A DNA stretch of 5,474 nucleotides from Flavobacteriaceae bacterium. Its GTDB lineage: Bacteria; Bacteroidota; Bacteroidia; Flavobacteriales; Flavobacteriaceae. The stretch spans positions 1 through 5,474 of the forward strand of contig DQCR01000021.1 in the NCBI GenBank assembly GCA_003533785.1, in the 5' to 3' direction. The notes under the pieces are model-generated. The model ran no database searches and was not told where the DNA came from. It saw nothing but the letters and a program-made list of their open reading frames with translations. The position numbers were made by a program, and so were the translations under genes. Shown piece after piece: positions 1 through 5,474 of this stretch (position 1 is the first letter of the stretch; every line of letters starts with the position of its first letter).

Positions 1-59
1 ATGTCTTTCGACAAAGCAAACAATGCCTTTAGATAATTTTCTTCTACCAATGAGTACAT
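1..59 (-). CDS. DtxR/MntR-family metal-dependent transcriptional repressor, N-terminal fragment
   Basis: The minus strand from an ATG at 59-57 reads MYSLVEENYLKALFALSKD and runs off the left edge of the window. The pattern S-x-x-E-E-N-Y-L-K-A-(I/L)-(F/Y)-x-L is the usual start of DtxR/IdeR/MntR repressors, the first helix of the winged-helix DNA-binding domain. These proteins bind DNA when loaded with Fe(II) or Mn(II) and repress metal-uptake genes. The metal-binding and dimerisation domains lie outside the window, so Fe and Mn types cannot be separated. The gene is divergent from the TonB receptor at 169, and a DtxR-box-like sequence lies between them at 120-138. That independent clue raises confidence well above what 19 residues alone would give. 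The ATG chosen places the family motif at its normal distance from the N-terminus. Confidence 0.72.
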   Translation of the reverse strand, partial: MYSLVEENYLKALFALSKD

Positions 60-63
60 ATCA

Positions 64-71
64 CAAATATA
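64..71 (-). promoter_or_regulatory. Possible -7 element for the divergent repressor gene
   Basis: On the minus strand this reads TATATTTG, an exact match to the Bacteroidota -7 consensus TAnnTTTG. No TTTG or TTG is found about 19 bp upstream (plus positions near 91-94). The element ends only 5 nt before the proposed ATG, so if it is real the transcript would be leaderless or nearly so. It may equally be chance in AT-rich DNA. Confidence 0.3.
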
Positions 72-119
72 ACAATAAACATCACGCTGCCTATTTAAAT
101 AAAAACATATGCTAAACTA

Positions 120-138
120 ATTTGTTAGTCTAATCTAA
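120..138. promoter_or_regulatory. DtxR/IdeR-type operator candidate over the receptor promoter
   Basis: The 19 bases ATTTGTTAGTCTAATCTAA match the classical DtxR/IdeR box TTAGGTTAGGCTAACCTAA at 14 of 19 positions by hand alignment. The core TTAG-T-CTAA (125-133) is a perfect palindrome, and the right half CTAAnCTAA (130-138) is a full half-site; the outer left repeat is degenerate. A further half-site, CTAAACTAA, sits at 112-120, 18 bp upstream and in the same orientation. The box includes the -33 TTTG (121-124) and most of the spacer of the receptor promoter, so a bound repressor would block RNA polymerase. A DtxR-like gene starts 61 bp away on the other strand. The consensus comes from Actinobacteria; its use in this lineage is inferred. 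Confidence 0.6.
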
Positions 139-151
139 CTTTTTACTTTTG
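121..151 (+). promoter_or_regulatory. Bacteroidota-type promoter of the TonB receptor operon
   Basis: TTTG at 121-124 and TACTTTTG at 144-151 match the -33 (TTTG/TTG) and -7 (TAnnTTTG) elements of the Bacteroidota primary sigma factor, with a 19-bp spacer, the preferred length. Transcription would begin near 156-158, leaving a leader of about a dozen bases before the GTG at 169. The -33 TTTG is flanked by an inverted repeat, ACTAA (116-120) and TTAGT (125-129), and lies inside the proposed metalloregulator operator. Confidence 0.72.
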
Positions 152-168
152 TATTCTAAATATTCATA

Positions 169-2472
169 GTGATTTCTTTTCCGTTCGCTTCTAAACAGTA
201 TAATAAGTCTATCCTAACGGTTGCAGTTTGCCTTCTCTGTATTATTGGGTATTCCCAAACGGCAACTTTAAGCGGTAAGGTAACTGCTGAAAATAGCCCA
301 TTACCATTTGCCAATATTTATATAAAAGGAACCTCACTGGGTGCATCAACCGATGTCAACGGTCAGTTTATAATTCGGGATATCCCCTTTGGAGAATATA
401 CCCTAGTGATTTCCTCCATTGGTTTTGAAGTCTTATCAGAATATATCTCTCTAACAAAACCAGTAAATATTATAAGTAATTTTCAACTCATTGAAAACGC
501 AGCTTCCTTGGATGAGGTCGTCATATCGGGAACTATGAAAGAAGTTTCTAAGTTGGATAGTCCTATTCCTGTGGAGGTTTATGGATTCAAATTTTTTAAA
601 GCAAACCCTTCCCCTTCTGTTTTTGAGTCTTTGCAAAATGTCAATGGGGTTCGGCCACAGCTCAACTGTAATGTTTGCAATACCGGAGACATTCATATCA
701 ATGGACTAGAGGGGCCTTATACGATGGTGCTTATAGACGGAATGCCCATTGTAAGCGGACTCTCTACCGTATATGGATTGACGGGAATCCCCCAATCTTT
801 GATTGAGCGCGTGGAAATCGTAAAAGGACCAGCTTCTTCCCTTTATGGGTCGGAAGCCGTTGGAGGACTTATCAACATCATCACCAAAAAAATATCTCGC
901 GCTCCTTTGTTGGTCTCTGATGTTTTTTCTTCGGATTGGGGAGAGGTGAATTATGATTTAGGTGTAAAATTCGATTTTGGAGAAAAGGTGCAATCTCTTT
1001 TGGGGATTAATTATTTTAATTATCAAAACCCCATAGATAATAATAATGATGGCTTTACGGACCTTACACTTCAACACAGGTTTTCGGTCTTTAATAAATT
1101 GAATGTTAAACGCAAAGACAATCGCTTGTTCTCAATAGCTGGTAGATATGTTTACGAAGATCGTTGGGGAGGAGCAATGAATTGGGAAAAGAAGTACCGA
1201 GGAGGCGAAGAGGTTTATGGGGAAAGTATTTATACCAACAGATGGGAAACATTTGGGAGCTATCAATTGCCATTGAAGGAAATGGTTAAATTCCAATTCA
1301 GTGCCAATGGGCATCGTCAAAATTCGGTTTATGGGAGTACAATTTACCATGCAGAACAATTTATTGGTTTTGGACAATTAACTTGGAATAAGGTCATGGG
1401 CAACAGTGATCTATTGTTAGGAGCTGCCTACAGATATACCCTTTTTGACGACAATACCCCTGCTACCAGTGGAACAAAACATCCCGAGGTGATTCACCTT
1501 CCCGGTCTCTTTGCTCAAAATGAAATCACCATTAATGAGCAAAACAAACTACTCTTAGGATTGCGTTATGATTATAACAGCATCCACGGAAATATTTTTA
1601 CGCCAAGGATTAATTACAAATGGAACTCATCAAATCAGCAAAATATATTTAGAGTAAGTGCAGGAAACGGTTATCGAGTAGCCAATGTATTTACGGAGGA
1701 TCACGCTGCACTAACAGGAGCCCGTTCCGTTGAATTTGAAGGTGAACTTAGCCCAGAAACCTCTTGGAACATCAATGTTAACTTTGTCAAAAAGTCCTAT
1801 GCTTCTAAAGGTTTCTTTCTTGGAATAGACACCAGTGTCTTCTATACCTATTTTTCTAATAGAATTCTCCCCGACTATGAAACTGACCCCGATAAGATCA
1901 TTTATGGAAATTTGGACGGGTCTTCCGTATCCCAAGGGATAGCTTTAAATCTTGACATGTCTTTGATAAGTGGATTAAAGATTTTGGCTGGGGCGACTTT
2001 GATGTATGTATCCGTCAGTGAAAACGGCGAGCGCTTTAGGCAACTGCTTACCGAATCCTTTCATGGCACTTGGAGTATCGCCTATGAATTTAGTTCAAAA
2101 GGGTTAAGAGTTGACTATACCGGAAATTTATATGGCCCAATGCGATTGCCTTTATTGGGAAAGTTAGACCCTAGACCTGAATACTCTACTTGGTGGAGTA
2201 TTCAAAATATACAGCTTACAAAAACCTTTTTAAACCAATGGGAAATCTATGGCGGAGTAAAAAACTTGCTCAACTTTACTCCTGCTGCGAATAGTATCGC
2301 AAGACCCTTTGATCCTTTTGATAAAAATGTAGTTTTTGGAAATAGTGGGGAAGCCATCCCTACTCCCGACAATCCCTACGCACTCACTTTTGACCCTACA
2401 TATGTATATGCCGCAAACCAGGGAATTAGAAGCTTTTTTGGAATTCGATATACCCTGAAAACAGCGCGATGA
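169..2472 (+). CDS. TonB-dependent outer-membrane receptor, probable metal or metal-chelate uptake
   Basis: A full-length 767-residue receptor that would import a substrate across the outer membrane using TonB/ExbBD energy. In order it has a signal peptide (about 1-30, hydrophobic 14-27), a carboxypeptidase-regulatory-like domain (about 33-107), a TonB-box-like stretch DEVVISGT (115-122), a plug (about 125-245) with IDGMPI (189-194) and VKGPASSLYGSEAVGG (218-233), then a beta-barrel to the C-terminus. The plug has an unusual N-C-N-V-C-N (C167, C170) before the conserved H-I-N-G-L-E-G. A calcium-loop-like DNNNDGFTD lies at 290-298. GTG at 169 is chosen because an in-frame TAA lies at 157-159 and the signal peptide then begins correctly. 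A DtxR-like box over its promoter and a divergent DtxR-like gene suggest metal-responsive control; the true substrate is unknown. It overlaps the thioredoxin gene by ATGA. Confidence 0.93.
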   Translation: MISFPFASKQYNKSILTVAVCLLCIIGYSQTATLSGKVTAENSPLPFANIYIKGTSLGASTDVNGQFIIRDIPFGEYTLVISSIGFEVLSEYISLTKPVNIISNFQLIENAASLDEVVISGTMKEVSKLDSPIPVEVYGFKFFKANPSPSVFESLQNVNGVRPQLNCNVCNTGDIHINGLEGPYTMVLIDGMPIVSGLSTVYGLTGIPQSLIERVEIVKGPASSLYGSEAVGGLINIITKKISRAPLLVSDVFSSDWGEVNYDLGVKFDFGEKVQSLLGINYFNYQNPIDNNNDGFTDLTLQHRFSVFNKLNVKRKDNRLFSIAGRYVYEDRWGGAMNWEKKYRGGEEVYGESIYTNRWETFGSYQLPLKEMVKFQFSANGHRQNSVYGSTIYHAEQFIGFGQLTWNKVMGNSDLLLGAAYRYTLFDDNTPATSGTKHPEVIHLPGLFAQNEITINEQNKLLLGLRYDYNSIHGNIFTPRINYKWNSSNQQNIFRVSAGNGYRVANVFTEDHAALTGARSVEFEGELSPETSWNINVNFVKKSYASKGFFLGIDTSVFYTYFSNRILPDYETDPDKIIYGNLDGSSVSQGIALNLDMSLISGLKILAGATLMYVSVSENGERFRQLLTESFHGTWSIAYEFSSKGLRVDYTGNLYGPMRLPLLGKLDPRPEYSTWWSIQNIQLTKTFLNQWEIYGGVKNLLNFTPAANSIARPFDPFDKNVVFGNSGEAIPTPDNPYALTFDPTYVYAANQGIRSFFGIRYTLKTAR

Positions 2473-2951
2473 AAAATAAAAAAATAATGCTGATTTTTTT
2501 TGTGGTAGGAATGCTAGTCCCTTTAAGTGGTTTTTCACAAATAGTCCGCCAATCATTCGAACAATTAGATGATTTGCAAAAATCACAAAAGCGTTTTGTT
2601 GTCGTCTTTATAAATACAGACTGGTGTAGCTATTGCCAGGTTATGAAAAATACAACGTTTAAAGACGAAAAAATAGTTGAACTATTAAATCAAAACTTTT
2701 GGTTTGTAGACCTCAATGCAGAAGAAAAAAGGAATATTATTTTTAACGGATATACTTTTAAATTCCGTCCCACCGGAAACAGTACAGGTATCCATGAACT
2801 AGCGGAACAATTGGCTACTCTTGATGGTGAGGTTACTTACCCCACCCTTTGTGTTTTAAATGCCAATTATGAAATCATTTTTCAATACAATCAATTGCTA
2901 TCCGCTAATGATTTAAAACTGTTACTCAAAAAAATGTTAAAATCAGCCTAG
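2469..2951 (+). CDS. Periplasmic thioredoxin-fold protein coupled to the receptor
   Basis: A 160-residue secreted thioredoxin-like protein. A basic N-terminus (K2, K4, K5), a hydrophobic core (about 6-17) and L-S-G-F-S-Q ending near residue 24 make an export signal; there is no lipobox. The active-site motif is D-W-C-S-Y-C (C53, C56) after the strand FVVVFIN, and T-Y-P-T (P125) is the expected cis-proline loop facing the dithiol. The sequence resembles the thioredoxin_7-like periplasmic group more than classical WCGPC thioredoxin. Its ATG overlaps the receptor stop (ATGA), so the two should be co-transcribed and translationally coupled. This makes the receptor, whose plug holds a C-x2-C, an attractive substrate, but that is inference. 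It could instead serve general disulfide reduction or isomerisation. No strong terminator follows it. Confidence 0.9.
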   Translation: MKNKKIMLIFFVVGMLVPLSGFSQIVRQSFEQLDDLQKSQKRFVVVFINTDWCSYCQVMKNTTFKDEKIVELLNQNFWFVDLNAEEKRNIIFNGYTFKFRPTGNSTGIHELAEQLATLDGEVTYPTLCVLNANYEIIFQYNQLLSANDLKLLLKKMLKSA

Positions 2952-2974
2952 AACATTAGCACACGAATTAATCC

Positions 2975-2982
2975 TATCTTTA
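2975..2982 (+). promoter_or_regulatory. Weak -7-like element upstream of cutC
   Basis: TATCTTTA differs from TAnnTTTG only at the last base. No TTTG or TTG lies at the right upstream distance; the bases at 2952-2955 are AACA. The 81-bp gap between the thioredoxin gene and cutC is long enough for a separate promoter, and this is the best candidate seen in it. A degenerate DtxR-like box overlaps its 3' end. Confidence 0.22.
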
Positions 2983-2998
2983 GTTAAGTAAAACCTAA
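2980..2998. promoter_or_regulatory. Second, degenerate DtxR-box-like sequence before cutC
   Basis: TTAGTTAAGTAAAACCTAA matches TTAGGTTAGGCTAACCTAA at 14 of 19 positions by hand alignment. Both outer quartets (TTAG and CTAA) are exact and correctly spaced, but the inner right repeat is lost (AAAA for CTAA) and the inner left has one mismatch. It lies 34 bp before the cutC ATG. AT-rich DNA favours such matches, so this is weaker than the 120-138 site. Confidence 0.28.
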
Positions 2999-3032
2999 TA
3001 ATTAGAATTGTATTATCACTAAAGCCATACGG

Positions 3033-3776
3033 ATGACTAAGAAACTTGAAATATGCTGCTACACTGCAGAATCTGCAATTTTGAGTGAAAAGGCAGGGGC
3101 TGACCGTATAGAACTATGTGATAATTTTTCAGAGGGAGGTACCACACCTTCCTACGGCACGATTAAATACCTAACAAAAAAACTCAGTATTCCCCTTCAT
3201 GTTATCATTCGACCACGTGGGGGTGATTTTCTCTATGATAATGCAGCTTTTGAAATTATGAGACAGGAAGTCATTGACATGAAAAAACTGGGTGTTCATG
3301 GGATTGTATTTGGCGTTTTAACTGCGACAGGGGAAATTGATGTTGAGCGAAGTCAAGAGATTTTAGAGTTAGCAGCGCCAATGGATCAAACTTTTCATCG
3401 AGCGTTTGACATGACAAAAAATCAATTAGCATCCCTAGAAAAACTTAAGCTATTGGGCGTTAATCGTGTCCTTACAGCGGGAGGTAAAAATAATGCTAAT
3501 GAAGGAATTGGATTACTTTCAAAACTAGTTGAGGCAGCAGAGAACCAGCTTATCGTCATGCCAGGCGGAGGGATTAACGAAAAAACGATAGGCGAAATCA
3601 TCCAAAGAACGGGAGCCTCCGAATTTCACGCCTCCGCAAAAACCTTTGTCAAAAGCAAAATGAATTTTCATAACCCAGCAATCAAGATGGGGAAATCAGA
3701 TCATATTGACGAGTATAAAAAAATCAGTGTCAATGCCCAACAAATCTATACAATGAATAAAATTTTAAAAACATGA
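3033..3776 (+). CDS. cutC: CutC-family TIM-barrel protein (copper homeostasis protein CutC)
   Basis: 247 residues, the normal CutC length (about 248 in E. coli), and complete. Family signatures appear in order: AGADRIELCDN (21-31), EGGTTPSYGTI (34-44), IIRPRGGDFLY (58-68), G-I-V-F-G-V-L (90-96), TFHRAFD (120-126), VLTAGG (146-151, often T-S-G in the family), then M-P-G-G-G and E-F-H-A-S near the C-terminus. The protein is cytoplasmic with no signal peptide. It is named for copper tolerance in E. coli, but that phenotype was later traced largely to the MicL small RNA encoded within the E. coli cutC gene, so the biochemical function is unsettled. ATG 3033 is the only ATG after the in-frame TAG at 3003-3005. 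Its stop overlaps the M81 lipoprotein start by ATGA, implying a functional pair. Confidence 0.95.
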   Translation: MTKKLEICCYTAESAILSEKAGADRIELCDNFSEGGTTPSYGTIKYLTKKLSIPLHVIIRPRGGDFLYDNAAFEIMRQEVIDMKKLGVHGIVFGVLTATGEIDVERSQEILELAAPMDQTFHRAFDMTKNQLASLEKLKLLGVNRVLTAGGKNNANEGIGLLSKLVEAAENQLIVMPGGGINEKTIGEIIQRTGASEFHASAKTFVKSKMNFHNPAIKMGKSDHIDEYKKISVNAQQIYTMNKILKT

Positions 3777-5318
3777 AAAAACACTTTTCCGTTTTGGCGT
3801 TATTATTACTGACCGTAGCTTGTCAACAAAATAAAAGGCTACCGCGAATAGCCATAGCAGGACTGGCCATAGAATCCAGCACTTTTTCACCACAAATCAC
3901 CCAAGAAGAGGACTTTCATACTTTATATGGCAATGATGTATTAGATTATTATCCATTTCTAAAAAAAGGGTCGGAAGACATCAAAAGAGCTCAATGGTTT
4001 CCGACACTAAAAGCGAAAGCCCTACCGGGGGGGGGTCGTATCACGCGAGGCCTATGAGTCATTGGTCAATAAAACGCTTGAGCTTTTAAAGAAAAACCTT
4101 CCCTATGACGCTTTGTACTTGGAGTTACATGGTGCAATGAGTGTCCAGGGATTAGATGATCCCGAAGCAGATTACACCGATCGTATCCGAGCGGTTGTGG
4201 GTAACAAAACCATCATTTCGACCTGTATGGATTTGCATGGGAATGTCTCACAGCGATTGGCTAAAAGCCTGGATTTAATCACATGTTATCGTCTTGCACC
4301 TCATGAGGATGCCATGGAGTCAAAAGAAAGAGCAGTTAAAACCCTTTTGGAAAGGTTAGAAAATGGAAAGGGTAAACCTAAATACAAGGCTTGGATTCCA
4401 ATTCCCATTCTATTGCCGGGAGAAAAAACCAGTACTCGTATTGATCCAGGAAAAAGCCTTTATGCCCAGACCGCACCAGCTTCAGCTCAGCAGGGGATAT
4501 TGGATGCTTCTATCTGGATTGGTTATGCCTGGGCAGATGAACCGCGAAATCGAGCGGTGGTAATGGTAACAGGTGATGACCTAGTCAAAGTTAAAAATAC
4601 AGCGGAGCAATTGGCCAATAACTTTTGGGATGTCAGGGATCAATTTGAATTTGTTGCTCCCGTAGCAAGCTTGGATCATTGCTTGGAAAATGCCATCAAC
4701 AGTAAAAAAGCTCCCTTTTTTATAAGTGATATGGGCGATAACCCCACCGCCGGTGGAGCTGGAGATGTTACCTGGACGCTCGATAAAATACTTCAGCGAA
4801 GGGAATTCCTCTCCTCTGAGGGACCCTCTCTAATCTATGCCTCTATCCCTGGGTCCGAATTTGTGGCAAAATCGGTTAAGGCTGGAATTGGAGCTGAGGT
4901 TGAAGCCTATGTTGGCGCATTAGTTGACGATCGTTTTTCACCTCCTATCTTATTATCAGGTACCATTCAGGCGATTAAATATGGGGATAGGCATGCTGAG
5001 ACAGAGGTAGTAGTCAAAAAAGGAAGTGTATCTGTAATTGTCACGAAAAAGCGTAAACCTTATCACTATGAGAAAGACTTTACCGATTTAGGATTAACGC
5101 CTAGGGATTCGGATATCGTGGTAGTGAAAATTGGTTATTTAGTCCCTGAATTATATGCTATACAAGCAGACTGGATCATGGCTTTGACCCCAGGAGGAGT
5201 AGATCAAAACTTGGAACGTCTTCAATACAAAAGAGTAATTCGACCCATATTTCCTTTAGATAAAAATATGGAATCCCCAGATCTAAAAGCCAGAATGATT
5301 TCGCTCAGTGGAGAATAG
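3773..5318 (+). pseudogene. M81-family (MlrC-like) metallopeptidase lipoprotein, frameshifted at a G9 tract
   Basis: The gene is split by one extra base. Frame one runs 3773-4057 (94 residues) and stops shortly after the nine-G run; the rest of the family reads in the next frame to 5318. Removing one G joins them as A-L-P-G-G-V-V-S-R-E-A-Y-E-S-L and gives 514 residues, near the length of known MlrC proteins. The start has K2-K3, a hydrophobic stretch and L-T-V-A-C17, a relaxed lipobox. In the restored protein E-S-S-T-F-S-P is at 34-40, E-L-H-G-A-M at 117-122, D153-x-H155-G-N and Y-R-x-x-P-H177 (candidate zinc ligands with the spacing I recall for MlrC), and D-M-G-D-N-P at 319-324 in the C-terminal domain. 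MlrC of Sphingomonas cleaves linearised microcystin products; the substrate here is unknown. All key motifs survive, so the break may be recent, a sequencing error or a switch. Confidence 0.88.
4027..4035 (+). repeat. Nine-G homopolymer at the frameshift point
   Basis: Nine consecutive G in an AT-rich gene. Eight would keep the M81 reading frame (P-G-G-V-V-S-R-E); nine shifts translation into a TGA at 4055-4057. Such tracts are prone to replication slippage and also to sequencing or assembly error. Confidence 0.95.
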
Positions 5319-5345
5319 CGTACCTATCTATTGACGAGCGGAACT

Positions 5346-5383
5346 AAAAATAATGCTAAGCTAGAAAGCATCACTTACTTTTT
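5346..5383. terminator. Weak bidirectional terminator between convergent genes
   Basis: ATGCT (5353-5357) and AGCAT (5367-5371) form a 5-bp stem with a 9-nt loop. A run of five A (5346-5350) precedes it and a run of five T (5379-5383) follows, so each strand has a T-tract after the hairpin. The stem is short and the plus-strand T-run is 7 nt away, so efficiency is doubtful. The position between two convergent stop codons supports it. Confidence 0.3.
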
Positions 5384-5474
5384 GTTCTGAACCATTGTCA
5401 TTGAAAAGTTTACTAAACTGTCTACCAAACCTCATTAAGAATGGTGTAAAAAACAATACTTTAGAAGGGATTTT
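5361..5474 (-). CDS. C-terminal fragment of an unidentified convergent gene
   Basis: On the minus strand one frame stays open from the window edge for 37 codons and ends in TAG (complement of 5361-5363); the other two minus-strand frames hit stops within about 13 codons. The fragment is basic and phenylalanine-rich at first (K-I-P-S-K-V-L-F-F-T-P-F-L-M-R-F-G-R) and ends in a polar tail, G-S-E-Q-K-V-S-D-A-F. The composition looks protein-like, but no family is recognised and the stretch is short enough that chance cannot be excluded. If real, it converges on the M81 gene with 42 bp between the two stop codons. Confidence 0.42.
   Translation of the reverse strand, partial: KIPSKVLFFTPFLMRFGRQFSKLFNDNGSEQKVSDAF

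Noticed and set aside
451..696. Minus-strand open frame of 81 codons inside the receptor gene
   Set aside because: It is antisense to conserved receptor coding sequence, has no recognisable motif and has no promoter; it is a shadow of the real gene. The minus-strand frames at 1132-1377, 1711-1935 and 2230-2586 are rejected for the same reason.
2995..3005. Palindrome CTAAT-A-ATTAG as a terminator for the thioredoxin gene
   Set aside because: The arms are five A/T-rich pairs with a 1-nt centre, which cannot form a stable RNA hairpin, and no T-run follows. It may just reflect AT-rich sequence next to the possible DtxR-like box.
3821..3841. Surface-export signal after the lipobox cysteine of the M81 lipoprotein
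   Set aside because: The residues after C17 (Q-Q-N-K-R-L) do not match the acidic or K-(D/E)2-like export signals known for Capnocytophaga and Flavobacterium lipoproteins, so surface location is not claimed.
4363..4563. Plus-strand 66-codon open frame inside the M81 gene
   Set aside because: It overlaps conserved M81 sequence in another frame and shows no independent signal.
4062..5318. An independent gene starting at TTG 4062 (418 residues)
   Set aside because: The same frame carries conserved family sequence (V-V-S-R-E-A-Y-E-S) just upstream of this TTG, and the missing N-terminal M81 region with its signal peptide is in the preceding frame. It is the second half of a frameshifted gene.
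1..5474. tRNA, rRNA, CRISPR array, insertion sequence or prophage feature
   Set aside because: No cloverleaf-like segments, regularly spaced repeats, transposase motifs or terminal inverted repeats were seen on reading both strands; almost all of the window is explained by the genes listed.

Overview
The window looks like a chromosomal segment from a member of the Bacteroidota, probably a flavobacterium or close relative. The evidence is an outer-membrane receptor with an N-terminal carboxypeptidase-regulatory-like domain, AT-rich intergenic DNA, no Shine-Dalgarno sequences before the starts, and a promoter of the Bacteroidota type (TTTG, 19-bp spacer, TAnnTTTG) before the receptor gene.

Layout. 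Positions 1-59 (minus strand) hold the first 19 codons of a divergently transcribed gene whose N-terminus reads like a DtxR/MntR-type metal-dependent repressor. The divergent intergenic region (60-168) carries a 19-bp DtxR/IdeR-box-like sequence (120-138) lying over the -33 element and spacer of the receptor promoter (121-151). Next come a TonB-dependent receptor (169-2472) and a periplasmic thioredoxin-fold protein (2469-2951), which overlap by ATGA. After an 81-bp gap that may hold a second, degenerate DtxR-like box, there is a CutC-family TIM-barrel protein (3033-3776). It overlaps by ATGA with an M81/MlrC-type metallopeptidase lipoprotein (3773-5318), whose frame is broken by one extra G in a nine-G run (4027-4035). 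The right edge (5361-5474, minus strand) probably holds the C-terminus of a convergent gene, with a weak hairpin between the two stops that could terminate both.

How the parts may work together (inference). The first block reads as a metal-uptake module: a metal-sensing repressor, its operator on the receptor promoter, a TonB-dependent receptor with an unusual C-x2-C in its plug, and a translationally coupled periplasmic thioredoxin that could act on those cysteines. The metal (Fe, Mn or another) cannot be read from the sequence. The cutC-M81 pair is a second translationally coupled unit. Whether the same regulator controls it rests only on the weak second box.
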